Counted from the stretch's first letter, positions 25,681 through 35,299 are shown. The stretch: 35,489 nucleotides of DNA from Flavobacteriales bacterium (GCA_018402015.1 JAGYJL010000025.1:1-35489); one strand, 5' to 3'. Notes: generated from the sequence alone by a model not told the origin. Program-made: numbers and translations.

Positions 25681-28600
25681 ATGAAAAGACTTTTACCTCT
25701 AGCAGTCGTCATCCTTTCTTTAGTTTCTTCCAACCGATCAGTGGCTCAATGTCCTGTGGCTGCATTTAACGCCAACCAAACTTCAAGTTGCAGCGCACCG
25801 CACACCGTCTTCTTTACCGACCAAAGCACAACTCCAGACACTTGGCACTGGGATTTCGCTGATGGAGGCCTGTCAACTGCTCAGAATCCGATTCACACAT
25901 TTACTGCTGGAGGAGTATACAAGGTAACATTAACCGTTGTAGACACAATAATCGGCTGCTCAGATACCGTTTCTGTGAAGATATTCGTTTCGGTCCTAAA
26001 TTCAGATTTCAGTGGGGTGCCAACATTCGGCTGTGGACCGCATACGGTTAATTTTTCTGATGCCAGCGGAGTTACTGGTCCCGGAAACATTGTTTCTTGG
26101 AATTGGGATTTTGGTGATGGCAATTCTTCAACAGACCAGAGTCCAACACACACCTACGACACGCCTGGGATTTATGATGTTGCTCTTACAACTACACTTG
26201 ACAATGGTTGTACAGATACTCGCACACGAACCAATTATATTCAGGTCATTGGACCAGATGTTGCCTTTAACGGTGATGAACTATCAGGAGATGCACCGCT
26301 AACCACAAACTTCACAGATGCGACCATTGTTGCAGCACCAATAATAAGTTGGGCTTGGGATTTTGGTGATGGAAACAGTTCCACGCTTCAAAACCCTTCA
26401 AATTCGTACTCATTCAATGGAATCTATGATGTTTCTCTTACCGTAACCGATCTCGATGGATGCAGCCGTACGTTGACTAAACCATCTTACATTAAAGTAC
26501 CTGCAACGCAGTGCAAAAACCTTACAGTACAGCTAGACAACACCGGAAACTATAGCCTTGCGGTTGGAAGCACTACACCACAAACAGATGCTGAGCAGAT
26601 TGTTCCTGCCGGCATTCACACTGCTGGTGCGTTCGTCTATCAGTCATTTACGCCAACCGTTGACGGAATTCTTCAAAGTGTCAGTTTGTCTTTTTCTGCT
26701 GTTCCCTCTAATGATGTTGACATAGTAATTCGCGAAGGTCAAGGTTTCGGTGGTTTATCTCTTGCGGCACAGACTATTACAGTTGGCACCACAGGATTAT
26801 GGGAGTATCAGCTTAGCAGTATGATTGATGTTGTTGCTGGAAATGAGTATACCATTGATATTCAACCACTCAGTTCTCCTGTAAGTCTTCAGAAAAACGA
26901 TGGAAATCCTTATGCTGGTGGCAGGAACAATATCAGCGCCACTTCAGATTTTGTTTTCAGTACGAAAATTCTCCAACGCCCAGATCTTGATAACGGCTCT
27001 ACGGATAGTGATGGTTTAGCGTCATTCGGTCTTTCTCAAACAACGTTTACATGTGGGGATATAGGTTCAAATACCGTTACACTTACAGCAACAGATAACC
27101 TTGGAAATTCTAGTTCTTGTGTTGCTAACGTAACTGTAAATGATGTTACACCGCCTACGGCTTCCTGCCAAAACACAACTGCGTTTATAGACGCATTAGG
27201 AATGGCTACTATTGTTGCTGGAGATATTGACGGTGGTAGCACAGATAATTGCAGTGGTTTCACACTAAGCGCATCTCAAACATCTTTTAACTGTGGAAAC
27301 ATCGGGTCCGTTCCTGTTACGTTAACTGTAACTGATGCTGGCAGCAATACGGCAACTTGTTCTGCAACTGTTACCGTTGCGGACAACACTCCGCCAACTG
27401 CTTTGTGCCAAAACCATACCTTGGTTTTAAATGGTTCTGGTAGTGCAACGCTCACTGTCGCAAACATTAACAATGGGTCTTCTGATAACTGCGGTTTGTC
27501 AACGTTGGCTCTTAGCCAAACAGCATTCAACTGTTCTAATATTGGAAGCAGTAACACGGTTACACTTACCGTTACAGATGTAAACAGTTTGGTTTCTAGC
27601 TGTACAGCAACCGTAACTGTAGAAGATAACCAAACCCCTACCATTAACTGCCCCTCAGATCAAATTTTTTGCTCAGTAGATGCAAGTGGAGCTATTGTTA
27701 CTTACCCAGCAGTTACTGGATCAGACAATTGTACATTCAACATATCTCAAACAGATGCATCTGGGCTTACAAGTGGAAATGTATTCCCTATTGGAACCAC
27801 TGTTCAGGAATGGACCATTACGGATGCTGCGCTTAACTCAAATTCGTGCTCATTCAACGTTACAGTCAATCCAACTCCTGTAGCCGATTACAGTTTCTCT
27901 GCTGCTTGTCAAGGAGAATCAACATTCTTCACTGACGAGTCGACCATTGATGCTTCATCAAGCATTGTAAGTTGGTCTTGGAATATGGATGATGGCAGCG
28001 GTTTGATCACTATTGTCGATCCTTCTCACGTTTTTGCTGCTGTTGGAACGTATGACGTTGAACTTACTGTTTTATCTGCCGAAGGTTGTTCGAATGCTGT
28101 TACTCAAAGTGTGGAAGTTACACCCGTCCCAGTAGCCGGATTTACGTTTGTAGAAGGTTGCGAAGGAAATCCAACTGTTTTCACCAATACATCTACAATT
28201 GCTTCTGGTAGCTTGAATTACGCTTGGGATTTTGGCGATGGAAATGCATCTACAGACGAAGACCCATCGAATACATATGTCTTGGATGGCACGTACACAG
28301 TTACACTTACCGTTACAAACGATAACGGTTGCGAAGATGTAATAACGCAATCAGTAACTGTTGACAATTCTCCAACAGCACTTTTCACCGCGTCTACAGA
28401 ATGTGAGGGTTTTGCTACAGAATTCACCAACCTTAGCACGGGCGATGGGGCACTTTCTCACTCGTGGGATTTTGGCGATGGAAACAGTTCTATTGATACA
28501 AACCCTACCCATACTTATGCAAATGCCGGAACTTACACGGTTATTCTTACAGTTACAAACAGCAATGCGTGTGTTAACACATATACTGTATCTGTTTCTG

Positions 28601-31224
28601 TAAATGCATTGCCAACAGTAGATTTCAGCTTTAGCGATGTTTGCGAAGGAACAACTGCATCGTTTGTCAACAGCTCTTCTGCAGGAAGCTACGCTTGGGA
28701 TTTAGGCGATGGTTCAAGTTCTACGCTTGCGAATGTTAATCATACGTACAGCACTTTTGGCATTTACGATGTGACGCTCACGGTAACGGATGCTAACTTC
28801 TGTATCAATTCTGCAACACAGCAGATTGAAATTTTCGACCTACCGGATTTCACACTTACGCCTACTGATGTTCTGTGCTACGGTGAAGCTACTGGAGCAG
28901 TGAATACCGCTCCTGTTGGAAGCCCAGCCTTTCCTTGGACCCTTAGCTTGAATGGTGCAACGCCCGTTTCAAACGGAAACTTCTCTAACCTGCCTGCTGG
29001 AAACTATGATGTAACTGCGTTTGATGCCAATGGATGCGAATTCACTTCATCAACAGTTGTGTTGCAACCAAACGATACGTTGGGAATAGATGTAACAGCA
29101 CTGGTTGATATTCTTTGCAACGGTGATAACACTGGATCCATTGCAGTAGTAGGAACTGGCGGAACATCTCCTTATACATACAGTGTAGATGGAGGCTCTC
29201 CTCAAGCAACAGGTTCTTTCTCAGGTCTTTTGGCAGGAACGCATGGTGTTCAGATCATTGACAATAACCTATGTGTTTTCGATACGGTCATCACACTTAC
29301 AGAACCTACTCCTTTGGTGCTTGGCCTTGTAAATGCTGAAGACCTGCTTTGTAATGGCGATAATTCAGGAATTATTGAAGTACTGGCTACTGGAGGCGTT
29401 GCTTCTTACTTATACAATGTAGATGGTGGTAGCTATGATACTCCAAGTCTATTCAATGGTTTGGCCGCTGGTCTTCACATCGTTGGTGTGTTGGATGCAA
29501 ATGGATGTACAGACACGCTTCATGTTACGCTTACAGAACCTGGTATTCTTCAATTATCTGTACTTGCTACAGAAGACGCCAATTGCTTTGGAGAATCGAA
29601 CGGACTGATTCAAGTGGCCGCTTCGTCAGGCACTCCCGGATATCAGTATAGCCTTGATGGCGTGAACTTCCAAGGAAGCGGTATGTTCGAAGGTCTTGGC
29701 GCTGGAACCTATACGATCAGCGTTGTAGATGCCAATGGCTGCACAGACAACCTGACTGAAACGATCTTTGAACCATCTCTTCTGACCATAGAAACCAACT
29801 CTGTTCCTGTTGCCTGTTTCGGTGATGAATCAGGAGAGATAGGAATTGTTGTTGGCGGTGGAACACCTGGTTACACCTATTCCTTTGATGGTGGCGATAA
29901 TTTCGGTGGGGCAGCAACTTTCAGTGATGTTCCGAGTGGGAATTATCTTACCGTGGTACAAGATGCAAATGGTTGTACCGCATCAGAAGGAGTTGTTATC
30001 TCTCAGCCGTCATCTGCATTCAACCTTAGTGCTAATGTAACAGACGCACTTTGTCTCGATTCTGCTTCTGGTTCGGCCATTCTTGTGGGAAGTGGCGGAA
30101 CTCCTACTTACACGTATTCATCTGACAATGCTTCTTTCGGTCCTTCTAACGAGTTCGGAGGATTTGCTGCTGGAATCTATACGCTTTATGCACAAGATGT
30201 GAACGGTTGTGTTGATAGTGTTCAATTCGTAGTAGATGAACCAACAACCGCTGTAAACATCACAAACGTGCTGCTCAATAATCCGGCTTGCCCAAATCAA
30301 GCAAGCGGTACAGCAACAGTTCTTGTTTCGGGCGGTACTCCAGGTTACATGTATTCAGGTAATGCTGGAAACACATTCCAAACCAATCAGATTATCGGTG
30401 GACTTAATGGAGGTAATCACTTGATTGTTGTAAAAGATGCAAACGGTTGTGTGGATACAGACACGATCACATTGCTTAGTCCTCCTCTACTCGATATTTT
30501 GGTTGATACCATTGTTGGGGTGCCATGTGAGAACGATCTTGAAGGAGAGATTCATGTTATTGCGCAGGGAGGAACGCCATCTTACAGCTACATGCTCAAT
30601 GGTGGTAGTGTTCAGTCAAATGGAGATTATGTGAATCTGGTAGATGGAACCTACACGATCACTATCATGGATGTAAACGGTTGTAGCTATTCAGAGCAGT
30701 TTACTGTTGAGCCAGAAGTACTTCAACCCATTGCCGATTTTGACTTCACACTTATCGGAACGGCTGTTCTTTTCGAAAACCTGTCGAGTAATGCAACGGA
30801 GTATCTATGGGCATTTGGTGATGATTCTACCAGCACAGAAGAAAATCCAGTCCACGTTTATGCTCAGGATGGAAATTACAATGTAACGTTAACTGCTATC
30901 AACTCTTGCGGTTCTGATGAAGTGACCATTTTGGTTTCAACCATCAATATTGGAATCGATGAGGAAGAAGGAATTGCTTTCGCGTTGTATCCAAATCCAA
31001 CTAGTTCTGAACTGTACTTGAAGTCAGCTTCAAATATCGAGTCTTCTCTTTCACTTGAAGTTCTTTCAACTTCTGGTCAGTTGATCAGTGCTAACCAGAT
31101 TGCTAAGTTGAGCAAGGGTCAAGTAATCAATGTAAATACCAATGGATTGAGTCAAGGTGTTTATTACCTACGACTCATTGGAGAAGATTATCAATCTGTA
31201 ATGCGATTTGACATTATCAAATAA
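25681..31224 (+). CDS. Giant secreted PKD/HYR/SprB-repeat protein with T9SS type A domain
   Basis: A 1847-residue protein with signal peptide (MKRLLPLAVVILSLVSSNRS, cleavage near VAQ23). The frame extends upstream to 25585, but only ATG 25681 starts a signal peptide. Domains by approximate residue: three PKD domains (24-275, WDFGDGN cores); a HYR-like cysteine repeat split by a ~135-residue beta-sandwich insert (277-490); further HYR-like repeats and one canonical HYR (490-735); four PKD domains (734-1055); eight SprB-type repeats of ~78 residues (1056-1680, cores like CNGDNTGSI and GTPGYTYSFDG); an eighth PKD (1682-1758); and a type A sorting domain (ALYPNPTSSELYLK to the end). It resembles cell-surface adhesins of gliding or biofilm-forming Bacteroidota. 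The next two genes are 13 and 30 nt apart, suggesting one operon. Confidence 0.92.
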   Translation: MKRLLPLAVVILSLVSSNRSVAQCPVAAFNANQTSSCSAPHTVFFTDQSTTPDTWHWDFADGGLSTAQNPIHTFTAGGVYKVTLTVVDTIIGCSDTVSVKIFVSVLNSDFSGVPTFGCGPHTVNFSDASGVTGPGNIVSWNWDFGDGNSSTDQSPTHTYDTPGIYDVALTTTLDNGCTDTRTRTNYIQVIGPDVAFNGDELSGDAPLTTNFTDATIVAAPIISWAWDFGDGNSSTLQNPSNSYSFNGIYDVSLTVTDLDGCSRTLTKPSYIKVPATQCKNLTVQLDNTGNYSLAVGSTTPQTDAEQIVPAGIHTAGAFVYQSFTPTVDGILQSVSLSFSAVPSNDVDIVIREGQGFGGLSLAAQTITVGTTGLWEYQLSSMIDVVAGNEYTIDIQPLSSPVSLQKNDGNPYAGGRNNISATSDFVFSTKILQRPDLDNGSTDSDGLASFGLSQTTFTCGDIGSNTVTLTATDNLGNSSSCVANVTVNDVTPPTASCQNTTAFIDALGMATIVAGDIDGGSTDNCSGFTLSASQTSFNCGNIGSVPVTLTVTDAGSNTATCSATVTVADNTPPTALCQNHTLVLNGSGSATLTVANINNGSSDNCGLSTLALSQTAFNCSNIGSSNTVTLTVTDVNSLVSSCTATVTVEDNQTPTINCPSDQIFCSVDASGAIVTYPAVTGSDNCTFNISQTDASGLTSGNVFPIGTTVQEWTITDAALNSNSCSFNVTVNPTPVADYSFSAACQGESTFFTDESTIDASSSIVSWSWNMDDGSGLITIVDPSHVFAAVGTYDVELTVLSAEGCSNAVTQSVEVTPVPVAGFTFVEGCEGNPTVFTNTSTIASGSLNYAWDFGDGNASTDEDPSNTYVLDGTYTVTLTVTNDNGCEDVITQSVTVDNSPTALFTASTECEGFATEFTNLSTGDGALSHSWDFGDGNSSIDTNPTHTYANAGTYTVILTVTNSNACVNTYTVSVSVNALPTVDFSFSDVCEGTTASFVNSSSAGSYAWDLGDGSSSTLANVNHTYSTFGIYDVTLTVTDANFCINSATQQIEIFDLPDFTLTPTDVLCYGEATGAVNTAPVGSPAFPWTLSLNGATPVSNGNFSNLPAGNYDVTAFDANGCEFTSSTVVLQPNDTLGIDVTALVDILCNGDNTGSIAVVGTGGTSPYTYSVDGGSPQATGSFSGLLAGTHGVQIIDNNLCVFDTVITLTEPTPLVLGLVNAEDLLCNGDNSGIIEVLATGGVASYLYNVDGGSYDTPSLFNGLAAGLHIVGVLDANGCTDTLHVTLTEPGILQLSVLATEDANCFGESNGLIQVAASSGTPGYQYSLDGVNFQGSGMFEGLGAGTYTISVVDANGCTDNLTETIFEPSLLTIETNSVPVACFGDESGEIGIVVGGGTPGYTYSFDGGDNFGGAATFSDVPSGNYLTVVQDANGCTASEGVVISQPSSAFNLSANVTDALCLDSASGSAILVGSGGTPTYTYSSDNASFGPSNEFGGFAAGIYTLYAQDVNGCVDSVQFVVDEPTTAVNITNVLLNNPACPNQASGTATVLVSGGTPGYMYSGNAGNTFQTNQIIGGLNGGNHLIVVKDANGCVDTDTITLLSPPLLDILVDTIVGVPCENDLEGEIHVIAQGGTPSYSYMLNGGSVQSNGDYVNLVDGTYTITIMDVNGCSYSEQFTVEPEVLQPIADFDFTLIGTAVLFENLSSNATEYLWAFGDDSTSTEENPVHVYAQDGNYNVTLTAINSCGSDEVTILVSTINIGIDEEEGIAFALYPNPTSSELYLKSASNIESSLSLEVLSTSGQLISANQIAKLSKGQVINVNTNGLSQGVYYLRLIGEDYQSVMRFDIIK

Positions 31225-31237
31225 GAATTAACGAAGG

Positions 31238-33286
31238 ATGAGAAAAATGAGAATCCTGTTTTCGATACTGACGCTTGTAGCGTTTCAAGCTCACGCTACA
31301 ATCGATGCTGTAGACTTTTCTACCACCTTGGTATGCGAAGGCTCGCAAACAACACTTACCAGTACATCTACCGTATCTGGCGGAGCAACAATTACCAATT
31401 GGAATTGGGACCTGGATGCCGATGGACAATTTGATGACGCTTTCGGTCCTAGCATTAGTTTTCAGTTTAATAATGCTGGAGTTTTCAACGTGGGTCTGCA
31501 GATCGTAACGGATATGGACGCACCGGTTGCAGCGTACAAATTGATTACGGTGAACCCTGTTCCGGTAGCTGATTTCGTAGCGCCTGAAGTTTGTGAAGGA
31601 ACCGTTTCTGCTTTGGCAGATCAATCAACCATTGCAACTGGTTCTATTAGCAATTGGCAATGGGACCTAGACAATGATGGATTTTACAATGATGCCACAG
31701 GAAGTGTAATTGCCAACGACTTTATGAATGCAGGAAGTTATATTGTTGGCCTACAGGTTACTAGTGACCAAGGTTGCCAATCGACTACAACCGAAAATGT
31801 GACTGTTGACCCAATGCCTACAGTTGAATTCTCGGTTGCAAATGTTTGTCTAGGAAACCAGACAGAATTGACTGCGATAAGTACAGTTGGTTCGGGACAA
31901 GTTGTAAGCCATGAATGGGAATTGAACGGCAACAACTTCTTCGATGACGCCACGGGTAATGCAATCACAAACCAATTCTCAGCTGATGGTGATTATCAGA
32001 TAGGACTTCGGGTTACTTCAGATCAAGGTTGTGTGAACGACACCTTCCAGTTGGTAACCATTGCGCCATTTCCGTTTGTGGGTTTCTTAACGGATGACGC
32101 TTGCCAGAATCAAACTGTAGATTTCGAGAACATCACCAACAATATCGTTGGAACAATTGATTACTCTTGGGCATTTGGAAACGAAGGAACTTCCACGGAT
32201 TTTGAACCAAGTTTCTCATTCTCAGGTGCTGGTCCTGCTCAGGTAACGTTGATCGGAATCACATCTTATGGTTGTGCTGATACTATGGTGCAGACAGTTG
32301 AAGTGTTCCCTACACCTCAGGCCGATTTCACCTTTACGGAAGTATGCCTTGGGTTCGTTACCAACTTCACAAACGTAACCGACCCGAAAGGTTCAACTAT
32401 TCAGAATTACTTCTGGGATCTAGGCGACCAAAACACGGATGGTGGCATCAATCCTTTCCACACCTACATCTCTCCGGATAGTTTCTTGGTAACTATGGTT
32501 GCATATACTACCGATGGCTGCAGAGATACGGTTCAACATTATGTTAATGTTTGGCCACTTCCTCAACCAGAGATCACTAGCGATGGTCCGCTACAATTCT
32601 GTTTTGGAGAAGATGTTACGTTAACAGTAAACCCAGCAGGTACACCAACTCTTTGGAGCACTGGTGAGGTTACTCAGAGCGTTACCGTTGACACTACTAA
32701 TACATATGAAGTACAGATTACAGATGAGAATGGCTGTGTAGGTCAAGATCAGATAGATGTATTAAGTTGGTTACTTCCTGAGCTTACCATTAGCAATGAT
32801 ACAAGTGTGAGTTTAGGAGAAAATGTACCGCTTTGGGTGGATGGTGCCTTAGACTATGACTGGTTGCCAGAAACCTATCTTTTGGAATACAATCCTGCTT
32901 TGCCAAATGATACCATTACCAGCTATAATCCGAAGGAAAGCATCACCTATACAGTACTCGGAACAGATTTCAACGGATGTCAATCAGAGATCTCGGTAAA
33001 TATCCAAGTGATCATGGATTACAATTTGAAGCCTGTCAATCTCTTCACTCCCAACGGAGATGGATCCAATGAGCGTTTCTATGTAGGTAACATCGACTGC
33101 TATTCCGATTGCGTACTTAAGGTTTACAATCGATGGGGATTGGAAGTTTATTCATCCAATGCTTACAAAAATGATTGGACGGGAACTTTTAATAACGACC
33201 CGCTTCCTGATGGAACTTATTACTACGTAATTGAATGTGATGGTAGAGAAGACCGTTTTGACGGAGCTGTAACCATTCTGAGATAA
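31238..33286 (+). CDS. Secreted PKD protein with T9SS type B (CHU_C) sorting domain
   Basis: A 682-residue protein with signal peptide MRKMRILFSILTLVAFQAHA. Five PKD-like domains follow (about 25-105, 107-190, 192-275, 278-355, 356-440). The first three have a WDLDxDGxFxDA-type core with a DxDxDG acidic loop that could bind calcium. Then comes an Ig-like segment (about 445-515), a further beta module (515-595) and the type B sorting domain (about 600-682), with VNLFTPNGDGSNERFYV, YNRWGLEVYSS and FDGAVTILR. Type B substrates need a PorP/SprF partner for export, and exactly such a gene follows 30 nt downstream. A good GAAGG ribosome-binding site precedes the ATG. Confidence 0.93.
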   Translation: MRKMRILFSILTLVAFQAHATIDAVDFSTTLVCEGSQTTLTSTSTVSGGATITNWNWDLDADGQFDDAFGPSISFQFNNAGVFNVGLQIVTDMDAPVAAYKLITVNPVPVADFVAPEVCEGTVSALADQSTIATGSISNWQWDLDNDGFYNDATGSVIANDFMNAGSYIVGLQVTSDQGCQSTTTENVTVDPMPTVEFSVANVCLGNQTELTAISTVGSGQVVSHEWELNGNNFFDDATGNAITNQFSADGDYQIGLRVTSDQGCVNDTFQLVTIAPFPFVGFLTDDACQNQTVDFENITNNIVGTIDYSWAFGNEGTSTDFEPSFSFSGAGPAQVTLIGITSYGCADTMVQTVEVFPTPQADFTFTEVCLGFVTNFTNVTDPKGSTIQNYFWDLGDQNTDGGINPFHTYISPDSFLVTMVAYTTDGCRDTVQHYVNVWPLPQPEITSDGPLQFCFGEDVTLTVNPAGTPTLWSTGEVTQSVTVDTTNTYEVQITDENGCVGQDQIDVLSWLLPELTISNDTSVSLGENVPLWVDGALDYDWLPETYLLEYNPALPNDTITSYNPKESITYTVLGTDFNGCQSEISVNIQVIMDYNLKPVNLFTPNGDGSNERFYVGNIDCYSDCVLKVYNRWGLEVYSSNAYKNDWTGTFNNDPLPDGTYYYVIECDGREDRFDGAVTILR

Positions 33287-33316
33287 AAGACTTAATCCAC
33301 TCGAAATCCTACTCGA

Positions 33317-34813
33317 ATGAGAAAGATATACGTTACTCTATTGATGATTGTCCTTTTGGGGCAAAGCTTTTCCTTGTTTGCTCAGCAAACAAGATTGTCG
33401 AGCCTGTATAAGGAAAACAGATTCCTTATTAATCCTGCCAATGCAGGTTATGGTGAAGGCCTAATGGGATATTTGAATTATAGAAACCAGTGGACCAACG
33501 TAAAAGGATCGCCTACCACTGCCCTACTTAGTTTGCATACACCTTTGGGCAAAAACACGAACATTGGTACTAATCTTGTGTACGATAAAACCAACTTCGT
33601 TACCACCGTTAACGCAAAACTAGCCTATGCGCATGATATCATATTAGCTACTGACCACCAGTTGACCTTAGGCCTTGGAGTTGGAATCAATCATACACAA
33701 CTTGATTTCGCTGATGCCATAGTTGAGGATCCATCTGACATCATTCTCGCTAACGGTAATGTAGGAAGCACCACATTCGACCTTGATGCGGGTATACGCT
33801 ACAGTTGGAAAGGTTTGCTCGAAATTGGCATTGCATCGCCACACGTAATCGAAACAGTGGCAGAATTGAGAGCCAAAGAGAAAGAATTCACTTACGATCT
33901 ATCTCGCCATTTCAGTGCTTACGTTGGGTACGATTTCTGGATCAAGAAGGATTGGTTGATCGCCCCATCAGCCATGGTTCGTTGGTTGCCTTACAAAACA
34001 AACCTGTCATATGACGGAACGGTGAAATTCGGCTACAAGCAGATCGTTTGGGCATCATTCACATGGAGAGCAGAAACGGGGCCAGTTGCTGGTGTAGGAT
34101 TCAAGGTAGCTGATAAATTCATCTTCGGCTATGCTTACGATTTTACACTTAATGGTCTTGACGGGAATCCAGGTGCTCCATGGTCAAATGAGATCATGAT
34201 CGGGTTTGAGTTGGACGGATTCAAGAAGAAATTCAAGAAACTGGAAGACGACATGGGGCGTATCCAGCAGGACAACGAATTGTTGAACTACAAAATGGAT
34301 TCGTTAGAGAACGTACTTGGTTCAAAGATGGATTCATTGGAATCTGAGGTTGACGGAGTTAAAGGCGAAGTGAATGAACTCAGAATCAAGGAAGACGAGG
34401 ATATCAAGCGACTTCAAGAAGAAATAGACAAACTGAACAAAGACATCAAGGATGTGAACGATAGGATGATCGATACCAACAAACTGAAAGGAATGTTGCA
34501 GCAGATCACTCCGTACAGAAATGCTGATGGTTCAGTTGGTATGGCCAAATCTGATCTTGAAAGTGGCTATTACGTAGTGATTGAGTCATTCAGGAAAATT
34601 GAGAACGCTTGGAAAGCGGTTGACATTTGGAAGACCAAAGGACGAGACGCCATCATCGTTTATAACGAGGAAAGAAAGTGGTTCTACGTCTACTCTACTA
34701 AATTCGATAGTCTGAAACCCGCGCTTAAGGAAATGAAGAAAACCAGAAAACTGGATGTTCCTGATGCTTGGGTTCACAAGTACAGAATTGACGCTAAAGA
34801 CGTTACGAAATAG
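33317..34813 (+). CDS. PorP/SprF family T9SS protein with coiled-coil and SPOR-like tail
   Basis: A 498-residue protein. It has a signal peptide (MRKIYVTLLMIVLLGQSFSLFAQ) and then an outer-membrane beta-barrel domain of the PorP/SprF family (about 24-298). The hallmark NRFLINPANAGY with NQWTNVKGSP lies near the N-terminus, and FGYAYDFTLNG near the barrel end. Unlike ordinary ~310-residue SprF proteins, it continues into a heptad-rich segment (about 303-385, with repeated MDSLE units). A C-terminal domain at about 412-492 (GYYVVIESFRKIENAWKAV, WFYVYSTKF, DAWVHKYR) looks like a SPOR fold, which binds denuded peptidoglycan glycans. The tail should reach from the barrel through the periplasm to the cell wall (inference). 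It is third in the operon with two T9SS substrates and the likely partner of the type B protein. Confidence 0.9.
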   Translation: MRKIYVTLLMIVLLGQSFSLFAQQTRLSSLYKENRFLINPANAGYGEGLMGYLNYRNQWTNVKGSPTTALLSLHTPLGKNTNIGTNLVYDKTNFVTTVNAKLAYAHDIILATDHQLTLGLGVGINHTQLDFADAIVEDPSDIILANGNVGSTTFDLDAGIRYSWKGLLEIGIASPHVIETVAELRAKEKEFTYDLSRHFSAYVGYDFWIKKDWLIAPSAMVRWLPYKTNLSYDGTVKFGYKQIVWASFTWRAETGPVAGVGFKVADKFIFGYAYDFTLNGLDGNPGAPWSNEIMIGFELDGFKKKFKKLEDDMGRIQQDNELLNYKMDSLENVLGSKMDSLESEVDGVKGEVNELRIKEDEDIKRLQEEIDKLNKDIKDVNDRMIDTNKLKGMLQQITPYRNADGSVGMAKSDLESGYYVVIESFRKIENAWKAVDIWKTKGRDAIIVYNEERKWFYVYSTKFDSLKPALKEMKKTRKLDVPDAWVHKYRIDAKDVTK

Positions 34814-34819
34814 CATTAA

Positions 34820-35299
34820 ATGCTGAACGAAATTCAAAAGGCCAATCTGAGATTCAAACTGATTGGCCTTTTTAAAATCAGATTGATCGGTTTCGTGGGG
34901 GCTAAACTCCTCACTTACAACGATGATTTAACGGTTATTCGTATTCCACTGAATAGACGTACCAGAAACCATTTAGGAAGCATGTATTTCGGTGCTTTAG
35001 CAACCGGGGCAGATGTTACTGGGGCTTGGATAGCGTTTGACTACTTGGCCAAAACGAATGCCAAAGTCTCTATCGTTTTCAAGGATATCCATGCAGAATT
35101 CTTAAAAAGAGCTGACGGAGATGTTCATTTTACTTGCACTGATGGTCCTAAAGTGCTCGCGGCATTCAATGAGACCATAGCTGATGGCGAACGTAAAAAT
35201 GTTGAGTTGGAAGTTATTGCGACTGTTCCCGCAAAGTATCAAGAAGAGCCCGTTGCTAAATTCAAGATGACCCTAAGCATGCGACATAAAGCAAGCTGA
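34820..35299 (+). CDS. DUF4442 hot-dog fold protein (thioesterase-like)
   Basis: A 159-residue protein with the pattern of DUF4442 proteins. It has an N-terminal helix (LRFKLIGLFKIRLIGFVGA), a strand, then RRTRNHLGSMYFGALATGAD, which is the hot-dog central helix region, and further strands. Acyl-CoA or acyl-carrier-protein thioesterase activity is plausible, but the catalytic residues of PaaI-type enzymes are not obvious. ATG 34820 begins only 6 nt after the PorP/SprF stop. A strong terminator-like hairpin lies within codons 6-18, but homology appears to extend back into that part, so a later start is unlikely. The gene abuts the convergent gene at 35300. Confidence 0.8.
   Translation: MLNEIQKANLRFKLIGLFKIRLIGFVGAKLLTYNDDLTVIRIPLNRRTRNHLGSMYFGALATGADVTGAWIAFDYLAKTNAKVSIVFKDIHAEFLKRADGDVHFTCTDGPKVLAAFNETIADGERKNVELEVIATVPAKYQEEPVAKFKMTLSMRHKAS
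34836..34873 (+). terminator. Intrinsic-terminator hairpin inside the DUF4442 5' coding region
   Basis: A perfect 12-bp inverted repeat, aaaaggccaatc (34836-34847) and gattggcctttt (34861-34872), has a 13-nt loop and five T in a row at 34869-34873. It starts 23 nt after the PorP/SprF stop, the normal place for the operon's terminator, yet the DUF4442 reading frame passes straight through it. Confidence 0.75.

Noticed and set aside
27276-27644. Several minus-strand frames opposite the PKD/HYR gene, rich in Val and Thr
   Set aside because: They are mirror frames of the repeated plus-strand domains and inherit that regular composition.
28850-30720. Regular repeated DNA suggesting a CRISPR array or tandem DNA repeat
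   Set aside because: The period is ~78 codons, the copies diverge at the DNA level and are explained by eight SprB-type protein repeats.
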